From Blautia sp. XA-2221 (GTDB lineage: Bacteria; Bacillota; Clostridia; Lachnospirales; Lachnospiraceae): a stretch of DNA of 64,000 bases. The notes under the pieces are model-generated. The model searched no databases and was not told where the DNA came from. It was given only the letters and a program-made list of their open reading frames with translations. Shown here one piece after another: positions 8,723 to 18,479 of this stretch. The stretch lies in contig NZ_JAJQXX010000002.1 in the NCBI RefSeq assembly GCF_028767025.1, positions 186,001-250,000 of the forward strand, written 5' to 3'. Every line of letters begins with the position of its first letter. The stretch's first letter is position 1. Position numbers and translations under genes: made by a program.

Positions 8723-10006
8723 ATGGAAAAATACAGTGAAATGAGCAGAGACCAGCTTCTTGCTCTGAAAAAAGAGCTGGATCAGCAGTATGCAGACATT
8801 AAAGCGCAGGGACTTGCCCTGGATATGTCCCGTGGTAAGCCGAGTACAGATCAGCTTGATATTTCCATGGAAATGATGAATGTCCTTTCAAATGGAGCAG
8901 AGCTGAAATGTGAAACAGGAGTAGACTGCCGTAACTATGGTGTGATCGACGGTATTCCGGAGGCAAAACGTCTTCTGGGAGAGATTTCAGAAGTGGACCC
9001 GGAACACATTATTATTTATGGAAATTCCAGTCTGAATGTCATGTTTGATTCCATTGCCCGTTCTATGACTCACGGTGTTATGGGAAACACTCCCTGGTGC
9101 AAGCTGGATAAAGTGAAATTTCTCTGTCCGGTACCGGGTTATGACAGACATTTTAAAATCACAGAATTTTTTGGGATTGAAATGATCAATGTTCCCATGT
9201 CCCCGGAAGGCCCGGATATGGATATGGTAGAGAAGCTTGTCAGCGAAGATCCGGCTATTAAGGGTATTTGGTGCGTACCAAAATACTCCAATCCTCAGGG
9301 CTATACTTATTCAGCAAGAACAGTTCAGAGATTTGCCAACCTGAAACCGGCAGCTCCTGACTTCCGTATTTACTGGGATAATGCATACAGTGTACATCAT
9401 CTTTATGATGAGGATCAGGATTTTCTTCTTGAGATCCTTACTGAGTGTGCAAAAGCCGGAAACCCGGATATTGTATATAAGTTTACTTCAACCTCCAAAA
9501 TCAGCTTCCCAGGATCAGGTATTGCGGCAGTTGCGGCATCCAAAGCCAATCTTGAGGACTTCCGCAAATATATGCAGATCCAGACTATTGGCCATGACAA
9601 GCTGAACCAGCTCCGTCATGTCAGATTCTTTAAGAATCTGGAAGGCATTCATGAACATATGAGAAAACATGCGGATATCATCCGTCCGAAGTTTGAACTG
9701 GTGCTTGATGTTCTGAATAAAGAACTTGGAGGACTTGGAATCGGACAGTGGACAACTCCAAAGGGAGGCTATTTTATTTCATTTGATTCTCTGAATGGCT
9801 GTGCGAAAAATATTGTGGCGAAAGCCAAAGAGGCCGGAGTTGTAATGACAGGAGCTGGCGCTACCTATCCATATGGAAAGGATCCTGACGATTCCAATAT
9901 CCGTATCGCACCTACCTTCCCGTCCATGGAGGAGCTTGAAAAAGCAGCTTATGTATTTGTGGTATGTGTAAAACTGGCAAGTGTAGAAAAGCTGCTGGGA
10001 GAATAA
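8723..10006 (+). CDS. PLP-dependent aminotransferase, MocR-like aspartate aminotransferase type
   Basis: 427 residues starting at ATG 8723, 6 nt after AGGAGG; an ATG at 8708 overlaps the ribosome site and is rejected. The sequence resembles the Aminotran_MocR group (aspartate aminotransferase of the C. glutamicum AspT type): early DMSRGKPS motif, NYGVIDGIPEAKRL, YSNPQGYTYS (substrate and PLP contacts), WDNAYSVHHLY (Asp for the pyridine nitrogen, Tyr for O3') and KFTSTSKISFPGSG, where Lys is the Schiff-base residue. It would move amino groups between aspartate or a similar amino acid and 2-oxoglutarate in the cytosol. Stands alone behind its own promoter. Confidence 0.88.
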   Translation: MEKYSEMSRDQLLALKKELDQQYADIKAQGLALDMSRGKPSTDQLDISMEMMNVLSNGAELKCETGVDCRNYGVIDGIPEAKRLLGEISEVDPEHIIIYGNSSLNVMFDSIARSMTHGVMGNTPWCKLDKVKFLCPVPGYDRHFKITEFFGIEMINVPMSPEGPDMDMVEKLVSEDPAIKGIWCVPKYSNPQGYTYSARTVQRFANLKPAAPDFRIYWDNAYSVHHLYDEDQDFLLEILTECAKAGNPDIVYKFTSTSKISFPGSGIAAVAASKANLEDFRKYMQIQTIGHDKLNQLRHVRFFKNLEGIHEHMRKHADIIRPKFELVLDVLNKELGGLGIGQWTTPKGGYFISFDSLNGCAKNIVAKAKEAGVVMTGAGATYPYGKDPDDSNIRIAPTFPSMEELEKAAYVFVVCVKLASVEKLLGE

Positions 10007-10081
10007 AAGATATTCAGATACTGTTTTTCAGCAAAAAATATATGTCAGGCAGCTTGGCCTGAGCAGCAGAAGGGAGACTGC

Positions 10082-11548
10082 ATGGAAGAAAAAAATAAAG
10101 AGCAGGAGCCTGTGAAGGAAAACGGTACAGAAGAAAAGACAAAAATGAGTACAGGCAGAAAACTGGTGATCAGCCTGATCACGGTACTTCTGGTATTAAC
10201 GGCAGCAGCTTATGGCTACGGGGTTTATTACTTTTCCGGACATTTCCTTCCGGGAACGCTGGTAAACGGATTTAACTGTTCCTATATGGATCAGGCAGAA
10301 ACGGAAAAGCTTCTGGAGAAGAAAACCCGGGCATATGTGCTGGCGATACGCACAAGAGGAAACGGCCAGGAGAGTATGACTGCAGAGGAAATCGGTCTGG
10401 TATATCAATCAGATGGAAGCGTGAAAAATCTGATGCATGATCAGAACCGCTTTCTGTGGTTTTTGTCGTTTGGACAGCACAGCGCTCTGGAAGTTCCCTC
10501 CTCTGTTTCTTGTCAGGAGGAGCTTTTTGAGCAGAAGTTTCAGAGCCTCAAGTGCCTTCAGGATAATGTACAGCCAGTAGATGCGTTTATAGAAGATACA
10601 GGAAACGAGTTTGCCATTGTTCCTGAAACAGAGGGAAATCTGGTGGATCAGGAAAAGCTCCGTGAGACTGTGATAAAAGCGCTGACCACAGGGGATCCGG
10701 TGGCAGATCTTGAAGAGGATGGATGCTATATAAATCCTCAGGTTTACAGTGATGATGAAAGACTTATAAAGGACTGTAACCAGATGAATGAGCTGACAGA
10801 TGTTGTGATCACCTATGATTTTGATGACCGAAAAGAAACTGTGGACCGGAATGTGATCCGTACTTTTCTTTCCAGAGATGGAAATGAAGATCTTGTACTT
10901 GATAAAGAGAAGATTGCAGATTATGTAAAGACTCTTGGAGAAAAATATGATACTGTAGGTACGGAGAGAACCTTTGAAACTTATGATAACCGACAGATTA
11001 CAGTTTCCGGCGGCAATTACGGATGGGTCATTGACCAGAAAAAGGAAACGGAAATTCTTTATCAGGAGATTATAAGCAAAAATACTCAGGTCCGTAAGCC
11101 GGAATACAAACAAAGTGGAATGAGTCGTAATACCAATGATATTGGTTATACATATGTGGAGATCAATCTGCCGGCTCAGAGACTGGTGGTATATCAGGAT
11201 GGTATTCCTGTGGCAGATACCGGGATCAGTGCGGGAAGCGGAACCGAAACAGGGATCTATACAGTTGGAGAAATGCAGTCTCCGGCAGAGGTCAACGGAG
11301 GGAATGTGAATTTCTGGATTCCCTATAAAGAAAATTCAGGAATCGTGGATAATCCCAATCTGACTCAGAGTGACGTAGGCTTCTGGGAGGAAGGTTTTTC
11401 TGCGGTCAGTGATTTTGGCTCAGGAGAAAGCAGTACAGACGGAGGCATATGGACAGATAACAGTGGCTATATTGAGATTCCGGGAGATATGGCATCAGAG
11501 GTTTATCAAAATGTCAGATCCGGTATGCCGGTTGTGATCTATAAATAA
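10082..11548 (+). CDS. L,D-transpeptidase-fold (YkuD) membrane protein with degenerate active site
   Basis: 488 residues: cytoplasmic Glu/Lys-rich tail, membrane helix (about 26-50), two repeats of the peptidoglycan-binding PG_binding_4 type (about 60-330), and a C-terminal YkuD fold from YVEINLPAQRLVVYQDG to SGMPVVIYK. Active enzymes carry HD/HG plus S/GHGCxR/N; here the aligned segment is DNSGYIEIP (459-467), with Tyr463 in place of the nucleophilic Cys and Ser461 in place of His. Fold and wall location are well supported; cross-linking activity is not. It precedes ddl and murF, with a terminator in between, so an envelope role, perhaps structural, is likely. Confidence 0.85.
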   Translation: MEEKNKEQEPVKENGTEEKTKMSTGRKLVISLITVLLVLTAAAYGYGVYYFSGHFLPGTLVNGFNCSYMDQAETEKLLEKKTRAYVLAIRTRGNGQESMTAEEIGLVYQSDGSVKNLMHDQNRFLWFLSFGQHSALEVPSSVSCQEELFEQKFQSLKCLQDNVQPVDAFIEDTGNEFAIVPETEGNLVDQEKLRETVIKALTTGDPVADLEEDGCYINPQVYSDDERLIKDCNQMNELTDVVITYDFDDRKETVDRNVIRTFLSRDGNEDLVLDKEKIADYVKTLGEKYDTVGTERTFETYDNRQITVSGGNYGWVIDQKKETEILYQEIISKNTQVRKPEYKQSGMSRNTNDIGYTYVEINLPAQRLVVYQDGIPVADTGISAGSGTETGIYTVGEMQSPAEVNGGNVNFWIPYKENSGIVDNPNLTQSDVGFWEEGFSAVSDFGSGESSTDGGIWTDNSGYIEIPGDMASEVYQNVRSGMPVVIYK

Positions 11549-11556
11549 ACAGAATG

Positions 11557-11600
11557 AAACTGCTGCAGAGATTCCGGCAGGGATTTTTGCAGCAGTTTTT
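11557..11600 (+). terminator. Rho-independent terminator
   Basis: AAACTGCTGCA and TGCAGCAGTTT form an 11-bp stem followed by a T run, separating the YkuD-fold gene from ddl. Confidence 0.88.
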
Positions 11601-11661
11601 ACATTAAAAGTAGCCGGATAAACGGTACAGACCAGACCTCCGGCAGTAAGGGAGAATAATT

Positions 11662-12696
11662 ATGAAGATTGTTGTTTTAGCAGGAGGAACAAGTACAGAA
11701 AGAGATGTTTCCATTGTTTCAGGAACAGGTATCTGCAATGGCTTGAGAGCAAAGGGACATCAGGCTGTTCTTGTGGACGTTTTCTGCGGAGTGGAAACAG
11801 TTGACTGGACAGACCCTTTTCCACAGGAATATGATGTGGAAGCTGCCAGCGCATATATAAAAAGCTTTAATCCCCATATTGAGCAGCTGAAAAAAGCCCG
11901 TAAGGATTTCTTTGGGCCAAATGTGCTGGAACTGTGCAGAAAGGCAGATTTTGTTTTCCTTGGACTTCACGGAGCAAATGGTGAGGATGGAAGAATACAG
12001 GCAGCTTTTGACCTTATGGGAATCAAATATACAGGAACCGGATATCTCAGCAGCGCCATGGCAATGGACAAAGGCGTGACGAAATGGATGTTCCAGATGA
12101 AGGGAGTACCTGTTCCGGGCGGAGTTACCATGAAGCGTCAGACACGGAAGGAAGATCTGGCAGAGCTGGGACTTGCCTTTCCTGTTGTTGTAAAGACCTG
12201 CTGCGGCGGTTCCAGTATCGGCGTTTATATTGTAAAAGATCAGGAAGAATACATGAAAGCTCTGGATGAAGCTTTTGCCTATGAGGAAGAGGTTGTAGTA
12301 GAAGAGTTTATTCAGGGTACCGAATATACAGTAGCTGTAGTGGACGGAAAAGCTTATCCGGTTGTTCAGATCGTACCCTGCCAGGGATTTTATGATTATG
12401 AAAACAAATATAAGCCCGGAGCAGTCAAAGAAACCTGTCCGGCTCCGATTTCTCAGGAGCTTACCAGAAGGCTTCAGGACTATGCAGTTCAGGGCTACCG
12501 GGCTCTTGGGTTGGAAAGCTATGCACGACTTGATTTTATTGTTACAGATGATGAAAAAATCTACTGTCTGGAAGCAAATACCCTTCCGGGAATGACTCCT
12601 ACCAGTCTGATCCCTCAGGAAGCGGCAGTGCTTGGTATGGATTATCCTACTTTATGCGAGGAACTGATCCGGGTATCTGAGAAAAAATATAAATAA
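11662..12696 (+). CDS. ddl: D-alanine--D-alanine ligase
   Basis: 344 residues, ATP-grasp fold. The N-terminal VLAGGTSTERDVSIVSG, FLGLHGANGEDG (dipeptide-binding loop), KTCCGGSSIGVY (grasp loop), VVEEFIQGTEYTV and EANTLPGMTPTSL (Mg and substrate residues) are all in family order. It makes the D-Ala-D-Ala dipeptide that MurF then adds to the peptidoglycan precursor; murF follows 45 bp downstream, so the two are probably co-transcribed. GGGAG lies 7 nt before ATG. Confidence 0.94.
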   Translation: MKIVVLAGGTSTERDVSIVSGTGICNGLRAKGHQAVLVDVFCGVETVDWTDPFPQEYDVEAASAYIKSFNPHIEQLKKARKDFFGPNVLELCRKADFVFLGLHGANGEDGRIQAAFDLMGIKYTGTGYLSSAMAMDKGVTKWMFQMKGVPVPGGVTMKRQTRKEDLAELGLAFPVVVKTCCGGSSIGVYIVKDQEEYMKALDEAFAYEEEVVVEEFIQGTEYTVAVVDGKAYPVVQIVPCQGFYDYENKYKPGAVKETCPAPISQELTRRLQDYAVQGYRALGLESYARLDFIVTDDEKIYCLEANTLPGMTPTSLIPQEAAVLGMDYPTLCEELIRVSEKKYK

Positions 12697-12741
12697 GAAT
12701 TTCCGGGAAACATTTTATCCGGAAGGTAAGGAACAGATATT

Positions 12742-14112
12742 ATGAAAAATCTTACATTAAGAAATATAACAAAGGTATGCGGCGGTACTTATCATGGACC
12801 GGAAGAACTTCTGGACCGTGAAGTGGTTTCTGTTATCACGGACAGCAGAAAAGCTGAAGCAGGCGCTCTTTTTGTTCCCATTGTGGGAGAGCGGGTGGAT
12901 GCTCATAAATTTATTCCGGACGTAATGGAAAAGGGGTGTCTTGCAACTCTTTCCGAAAAAGAGCCGGAAGGGACTGATTACGCCTGTATCCAGATAGAAT
13001 CTTCGCTTCAGGCAGTAAAGGATATTGCAGAGTTTTACCTGGAGCAGCTTCAGATCCCTGTTGTGGGAATTACCGGAAGTGTGGGAAAAACAAGTACCAA
13101 AGAAGTCATTGCCTCTGTTCTGAAAGAAAAGTACAGAACATTAAAAACTCAGGGTAATTTTAATAACGAGCTTGGTCTTCCTCTCACTGTGTTCCGTCTG
13201 AGAGATGAGGATGAAATTGCAGTTCTGGAGATGGGGATCAGTGATTTTGGCGAAATGACCAGGCTTGCAAAAATTGCAAAACCGGAAACCTGTGTCATTA
13301 CAAATATCGGAACCTGTCATCTGGAAAATCTTGGTGACAGAGATGGAGTCCTGAAGGCAAAAACAGAAATTTTTGCCTCTCTGAAACCCAACGGAAATAT
13401 CATTCTCAACGGTGATGATGACAAGCTTGCCACAGTAAAAGAATATCGTGGAATCCGTCCGGTATTTTTTGGATTAAACCAAAAGTACGATGTATATGCA
13501 GACGAGATTAAAAGTCTGGGACTGAAAGGTATGTCCTGCAGGATCCATATGGGAGATCAGAGCTTTTCCGTACTTGTTCCAATGCCGGGGATCCATATGG
13601 TATACAATGCCCTTGCAGCAGCTGCAATCGGAAAAATTTACGGACTGACAACAGAGGAGATCAGAAGAGGAATTGAAAGTCTGGAGCCTGTCAGCGGCCG
13701 TTTCCACATGATCGAGACAGATAAGCTTCTGATCGTAGACGACTGTTATAATGCAAATCCAATGTCCATGAAAGCTTCCCTGGATGTTCTGAAAGACGGA
13801 TCCGGACGGAAAGTTGCCATTCTGGGAGATATGGGAGAGCTTGGAGAAAATGAGATCCAGCTTCATCAGGAAGTGGGAGTTCATGCGGCATCCTGCGGAA
13901 TCGACAAATGTATCTGTGTAGGAGAGCTTTCCACACATATGGCAGAGGCGGCAAAGAAAACAGATCCTGATTTTGATATCTGCCATATCAGAACCCGTGA
14001 GGAACTTCTGGAACATTTAAGCGATTACATACAGCCGGGAGATACGGTTCTGGTAAAAGCGTCCCATTTCATGAAATTTGAGGATGTGGTTCAGGCGTTG
14101 GAAAAATTGTAG
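12742..14112 (+). CDS. murF: UDP-N-acetylmuramoyl-tripeptide--D-alanyl-D-alanine ligase
   Basis: 456 residues, normal Mur ligase length. N-terminal substrate domain with ITDSRKAEAGALFVP, P-loop GITGSVGKTSTKE (about 113-125), central motif FNNELGLPLTVF, then the C-terminal Mur domain with ESLEPVSGRFHMI and VDDCYNANPMSM. It catalyses the last cytoplasmic step of precursor peptide assembly using the product of ddl, its upstream neighbour. Confidence 0.95.
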   Translation: MKNLTLRNITKVCGGTYHGPEELLDREVVSVITDSRKAEAGALFVPIVGERVDAHKFIPDVMEKGCLATLSEKEPEGTDYACIQIESSLQAVKDIAEFYLEQLQIPVVGITGSVGKTSTKEVIASVLKEKYRTLKTQGNFNNELGLPLTVFRLRDEDEIAVLEMGISDFGEMTRLAKIAKPETCVITNIGTCHLENLGDRDGVLKAKTEIFASLKPNGNIILNGDDDKLATVKEYRGIRPVFFGLNQKYDVYADEIKSLGLKGMSCRIHMGDQSFSVLVPMPGIHMVYNALAAAAIGKIYGLTTEEIRRGIESLEPVSGRFHMIETDKLLIVDDCYNANPMSMKASLDVLKDGSGRKVAILGDMGELGENEIQLHQEVGVHAASCGIDKCICVGELSTHMAEAAKKTDPDFDICHIRTREELLEHLSDYIQPGDTVLVKASHFMKFEDVVQALEKL

Positions 14113-14183
14113 AAACCGGGGAGAATTTGACGAACGATTTTTGTTCCCTCTTTGACTTTCAGGGTGTAAAATGAAAGGCATAA

Positions 14184-14217
14184 GCCGGTCGGTGAGATGT
14201 TTCATTACATGACCGGC
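14184..14217. repeat. Short inverted repeat in leader
   Basis: GCCGGTC and GACCGGC, 7 bp each, flank a 20-nt loop just before the next gene. No T run follows, so it is not an obvious terminator. Confidence 0.4.
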
Positions 14218-14244
14218 CGGAATATGAAAATCAAGGAGGGAATC

Positions 14245-14865
14245 ATGCTGGAACGAATTATGGATCTGCACCTTCTGCTTTACACCATGACTGCGCTGGG
14301 AGCGCTGGGAGCAGTGGGAATGCTGGCCGTACACCTTACCTACAGAAGAGCCATGCGAAAAACAAAAGCAGTGATGAACCTGAAGGAAAAATGGCTGAAT
14401 CTCTGGAAAACCAGGGACAGGCTTCTTAACAGGATGAATCTTCTTGTGTGGGGACCGTCGCTTCTGTCAGTGGCGTGTCTGGGACTGGCTCTTTTTTTTG
14501 CTACCAGACTGGAGCTTAAGAACGGCCTTTCTCTGCAGTATCTTTATATTGGAACAGCAGTGCCTGTGATATTGCTTCTTTTAAGACAGGCTCTTGATTT
14601 TACTTACAGAGAAGATCTTGTTATGAATTCTCTGGCAGATTATATTCTGCAGGCCCGGGCAAAGAAGGAAGAAATTTCTGCATCAGGGAGAATGTCAGAA
14701 ACAGCAGTGTGCGAGAAACAGGATCCTGTATTTCAGGAGGAAATGGTAGAAAAGATCACTGCAAGTATCCGGCAGACGGCAGCTACGGGAAGTCATTTCA
14801 GTAAAATGCTGAGCCCGGAAGAAGAGGAAATTATGAGGGAGATCATCAGAGAATTTATGAACTGA
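14245..14865 (+). CDS. Unrecognised membrane protein
   Basis: 206 residues from ATG 14245, which has AAGGAGGG 5 nt upstream. Three hydrophobic segments (about 5-27, 70-91, 100-118) are followed by an acidic cytoplasmic-like tail rich in Glu and Lys. No domain recognised. It stands between murF and pgi without clear co-transcription. Confidence 0.65.
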   Translation: MLERIMDLHLLLYTMTALGALGAVGMLAVHLTYRRAMRKTKAVMNLKEKWLNLWKTRDRLLNRMNLLVWGPSLLSVACLGLALFFATRLELKNGLSLQYLYIGTAVPVILLLLRQALDFTYREDLVMNSLADYILQARAKKEEISASGRMSETAVCEKQDPVFQEEMVEKITASIRQTAATGSHFSKMLSPEEEEIMREIIREFMN

Positions 14866-14933
14866 TATAGTTCAGAAACCAGATGATGTTGTTTCTATGG
14901 CGTTGGTTTTTATACTTTGTTGGTATCTCCTTC

Positions 14934-14962
14934 TTGTAGAAAAGACAAGTTTTTGTTATACT
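14934..14962 (+). promoter_or_regulatory. Promoter for pgi
   Basis: TTGTAG, 17-bp spacer, TATACT (14957-14962). The leader to pgi is about 95 nt. Confidence 0.6.
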
Positions 14963-15065
14963 TAGCGTGGACAGCATCAGGAAGTGGTGCTGAAAAATTT
15001 TCAGATATCCCGATCCGTTTCTGAAAAAGAAATCCGGATTGAAAATAATAAAAGGAGTGAGAGCC

Positions 15066-16412
15066 ATGAGCAAAGTAACATTTGATTATTCAAAAGCAGG
15101 CTGCTTTATCGCAGATCATGAAGTTGAGGCGATGAAGCCACTGGCTGAGGCAGCGGCAAAAACCCTGACAGAAAAAACAGGTGCAGGAAATGATTTCCTT
15201 GGCTGGATCGACCTTCCGGTTGATTATGATAAAGAAGAATTTGCCCGTATCAAAGCAGCAGCTAAGAAGATCCAGGAGGATTCTGAGGTACTTCTTGTAA
15301 TCGGTATCGGAGGTTCCTATCTTGGAGCCAGAGCAGCAATTGAGTTTCTGAGACATGGTTTTTATAATAATGTTTCCAGAGAAATCCGCAAAACACCGGA
15401 GATCTACTATGTTGGAAACAGTATCAGCAGCAGCTATATCCAGGGGCTTATTGACGTAGTGGGAGACAGAGATTTCTCTATTAACATGATTTCTAAATCC
15501 GGTACTACCACAGAGCCTGCCATTGCTTTCCGCGTATTTAAGGAAATCCTTGAAAAGAAATACGGAAAAGAGGGCGCTGCAAAGAGAATCTATGCAACAA
15601 CAGACAAGGCTCGCGGAGCCCTGAAGAAGGTTGCAGATGAAGAAGGATATGAAGAGTTTGTTGTTCCGGATGATGTAGGAGGACGATATTCTGTACTTAC
15701 AGCCGTAGGACTTCTTCCGATCGCAGTAAGCGGAGCTGACATTGATAAGCTGATGGAAGGAGCTGCTTCCGGACGGGAGATCGCGCTTAACAATGCCTTT
15801 GAGGATAATGACGCGCTGAAATATGCTGCAATCCGTAACATTCTTCTTCGCAAGGGAAAAACTGTAGAGGTTCTGGCAAATTACGAACCAAGCCTTCACT
15901 ATATCAATGAGTGGTGGAAACAGCTTTACGGAGAGAGTGAAGGAAAAGATCAGAAAGGTATTTTCCCGGCAGCAGTAGATCTGACAACAGACCTTCATTC
16001 TATGGGTCAGTTTATCCAGGATGGAAACCGTATCCTGTTTGAGACAGTTATGAATGTAGAAAAATCCAGCGCAGAGCTTGTTCTCGGAGAAGAAGCAGTG
16101 GATCTGGATGGACTGAACTATCTGGCAGGAAAAACGGTCGACTTTGTTAATAAAAGCGCAATGAACGGAACAATCCTTGCTCATACAGACGGACAGGTTC
16201 CGAACCTGAGAGTTGATATTCCGGAGCAGAACGAGTTCTATCTGGGACAGTTATTCTATTTCTTTGAGTTTGCATGTGGCGTCAGCGGATATCTTCTTGG
16301 AGTAAATCCGTTTAACCAGCCGGGAGTTGAAAGCTATAAGAAGAATATGTTCGCTCTTCTTGGCAAGCCGGGCTATGAAAAAGAAAGAGAAGAGCTCCTT
16401 AAAAGACTCTGA
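15066..16412 (+). CDS. pgi: Glucose-6-phosphate isomerase
   Basis: 448 residues from ATG 15066 (GGAGTG upstream); a longer frame from 15039 would overlap the ribosome site. Signature segments: [31 protein letters not shown] (phosphate-binding loop), [25 protein letters not shown] and a catalytic Glu in [12 protein letters not shown]. It interconverts glucose-6-P and fructose-6-P in glycolysis. Length fits the shorter Firmicute form. Confidence 0.95.
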   Translation: MSKVTFDYSKAGCFIADHEVEAMKPLAEAAAKTLTEKTGAGNDFLGWIDLPVDYDKEEFARIKAAAKKIQEDSEVLLVIGIGGSYLGARAAIEFLRHGFYNNVSREIRKTPEIYYVGNSISSSYIQGLIDVVGDRDFSINMISKSGTTTEPAIAFRVFKEILEKKYGKEGAAKRIYATTDKARGALKKVADEEGYEEFVVPDDVGGRYSVLTAVGLLPIAVSGADIDKLMEGAASGREIALNNAFEDNDALKYAAIRNILLRKGKTVEVLANYEPSLHYINEWWKQLYGESEGKDQKGIFPAAVDLTTDLHSMGQFIQDGNRILFETVMNVEKSSAELVLGEEAVDLDGLNYLAGKTVDFVNKSAMNGTILAHTDGQVPNLRVDIPEQNEFYLGQLFYFFEFACGVSGYLLGVNPFNQPGVESYKKNMFALLGKPGYEKEREELLKRL

Positions 16413-16418
16413 TACTTT

Positions 16419-17381
16419 ATGAAAATTATTTTTCTTGAGGGAGAAAATCTGGGTGAGGACATGGTCTTCACCCCTTTTCTTCATCTTGGGGAAGTTACAA
16501 TTTATCCATCCACTTCAGAGAAGGAGATGCCTGAACGGGTAAAGGATGCGGATATTATTGTGGCGAACAAGCTTCCCATGTGTGAGGAAACTCTCAAAGA
16601 CGCAAAAAATCTGAAACTGGTTTGTCTGACAGCAACAGGAATCAATAATCTGGATGGAGAATATCTGAAAAAACGCGGCATTCATGCCTGTAATGTAGCC
16701 GGTTATTCCACAGATGCGGTTGCCCAGCACACGTTTGCCATGCTTTTTTACCTGTGGGAAAAGCTGAGCTTTTATGACGACTATGTAAAATCAGGCGCTT
16801 ATATGAAAAATCGTAGTTTCTCATATTTTTCTCAGCGTTTTTATGAACTCAGTGGGAAAACATGGGGAATCATCGGAATGGGAGCCATTGGACAAAAAGT
16901 TGCCGGTATTGCGGAAGCTTTTGGCTGCAAAGTGATCTGCTATTCTGCATCCGGCAGAAAATATCAGCTTCCCTCCAACAGAAAACAGGTAGATTTCGAC
17001 ACAATATTAAAGGAATCTGATATTCTTTCAATCCACGCGCCGTTAAACAGTCAGACAGAAAACCTTATTGATCTTCAGGCACTGAAAAAAATGAAACCTA
17101 CATCGGTCCTTATTAATGTGGCAAGAGGTCCTATTGTAAATCAGGAGGATCTTTATACTGCTCTTACACAAAATATGATCGCAGGAGCAGGGCTTGACGT
17201 ATTGAAACAGGAGCCTATGGCAGAAGATAACCCTCTCATTAAGATTCAGGACAGCAAAAAGCTTCTGATCACACCTCATATGGCATGGGCGCCTGTGGAA
17301 ACGAGATTCCGGTGCAGAGATGAGGTGGTAAAAAATATAGAAGCATTTCTGGCCGGAGAGGACAGAAACAGGGTTTATTGA
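16419..17381 (+). CDS. D-isomer-specific 2-hydroxyacid dehydrogenase
   Basis: 320 residues. The NAD-binding motif is GMGAIGQKVAGIA (about 150-162) and the catalytic triad is visible: Arg in NVARGPIV, Glu in KQEPM, His in ITPHMAW. The acidic residue usual at the end of beta-2 in NAD enzymes is replaced by a serine-rich stretch (CYSASGRK), so NADPH preference is possible. It resembles glycerate/hydroxypyruvate reductases; substrate uncertain. It starts 6 nt after pgi and is probably in its transcript. Confidence 0.88.
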   Translation: MKIIFLEGENLGEDMVFTPFLHLGEVTIYPSTSEKEMPERVKDADIIVANKLPMCEETLKDAKNLKLVCLTATGINNLDGEYLKKRGIHACNVAGYSTDAVAQHTFAMLFYLWEKLSFYDDYVKSGAYMKNRSFSYFSQRFYELSGKTWGIIGMGAIGQKVAGIAEAFGCKVICYSASGRKYQLPSNRKQVDFDTILKESDILSIHAPLNSQTENLIDLQALKKMKPTSVLINVARGPIVNQEDLYTALTQNMIAGAGLDVLKQEPMAEDNPLIKIQDSKKLLITPHMAWAPVETRFRCRDEVVKNIEAFLAGEDRNRVY

Positions 17382-17382
17382 T

Positions 17383-18453
17383 ATGGAAAAAAAACGAATT
17401 ACATGGATTGAACTGCTGCGTATAGCAGCTTGTATCGCAGTGATTGGTATTCATGCAGGTTCTCAGCATTTCAGGGATATTCCCATAGATACATTCACCT
17501 GGAAAGTATCGAATTTTTTTCATGGCATTAATCGGTTTGCAGTAGCAGGATTTATTATGATCAGCGGAAGTCTGTATCTTGACAGAAAAAGAAACTGGGA
17601 TATAAAGCGTTTATGGACAAAAAATATTCTTTCAGTGGCAGCAGCCTATTTTTTCTGGCAGATTTTTTATGCAGTATACAGAATACTGATCCAGGGAAGC
17701 CCATCGCCCGGAAGCCCAGAATTTATAAAGAAGCTTCTGGTTTATATCAGTGAACCCTGGTTTCATCTGTGGTATCTTCCCATGTTGATCGGACTTCTGA
17801 TTCTTACTCCGCTGTTGTGGGAAATAGTAAACAGTTCCAGAGGAAAGCAGTGGAGCGAATATATGATTGCTTTGTTTCTGGTATTTCAGATCCTGACTTA
17901 TACCATAAGTTGCTTTGATCTTCCGTGGAAACCTCATATCCAGAATTTGCTTAATACTGTGCATCCGGAGCTGATTACAAGCTATGTAGGATATTATGTT
18001 CTGGGGCATTATCTGTATGAATATGGTGTACCGAAGAAAATGGAAAAAATGATTTATATTCTGGGAATCGGGTTTATTTTTGCAGGTATCTGGCTTAGTC
18101 AGCAGAGATCAATAGAAGCAGGAAAGCCGATACAGGCATTTTATGACAATTTCACAGTTGCTGTATTCTTTTGGAGTGTGGCAATTTTTCTTTTCTTTAA
18201 AAATTATATTTCAAAAATTAAATGGAGTGAAAAGCAAGAAAAATTTATCTGCAATATGGGAGGCTGCACCTTTGGAATCTATCTGATCCATGCGCTGGTG
18301 CGGGATCTTTTTTACAGAAACGGTATAGACAGTATGATGATGTGCAATACGGCCATTGCTATTCCCATTGTTATATTCCTGATTTTTGCAGTAAGTTGGA
18401 TTGCCGTATCTTTATTTAGAAAGATTCCTTTTGTAAAAAGGTGGCTGATGTAA
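17383..18453 (+). CDS. Acyltransferase 3 family membrane protein
   Basis: 356 residues with about ten membrane helices and the family opening WIELLRIAACIAVIGIHAG, where the conserved His lies near residue 24, then FHGINRFAVAGFIMISG. Acyltransferase 3 proteins move acyl groups, usually acetyl, onto sugars or other envelope molecules at the membrane. The ATG lies 1 nt after the preceding stop. Substrate unknown. Confidence 0.88.
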   Translation: MEKKRITWIELLRIAACIAVIGIHAGSQHFRDIPIDTFTWKVSNFFHGINRFAVAGFIMISGSLYLDRKRNWDIKRLWTKNILSVAAAYFFWQIFYAVYRILIQGSPSPGSPEFIKKLLVYISEPWFHLWYLPMLIGLLILTPLLWEIVNSSRGKQWSEYMIALFLVFQILTYTISCFDLPWKPHIQNLLNTVHPELITSYVGYYVLGHYLYEYGVPKKMEKMIYILGIGFIFAGIWLSQQRSIEAGKPIQAFYDNFTVAVFFWSVAIFLFFKNYISKIKWSEKQEKFICNMGGCTFGIYLIHALVRDLFYRNGIDSMMMCNTAIAIPIVIFLIFAVSWIAVSLFRKIPFVKRWLM

Positions 18454-18479
18454 AAAATGCCATTAGGAGACGACTTGAT

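Noticed and set aside
15090-16184. A 364-codon open frame on the minus strand opposite pgi
   Set aside because: Lies fully inside the well-supported pgi gene; the translation is Cys/Ser/Phe-rich with no domain.
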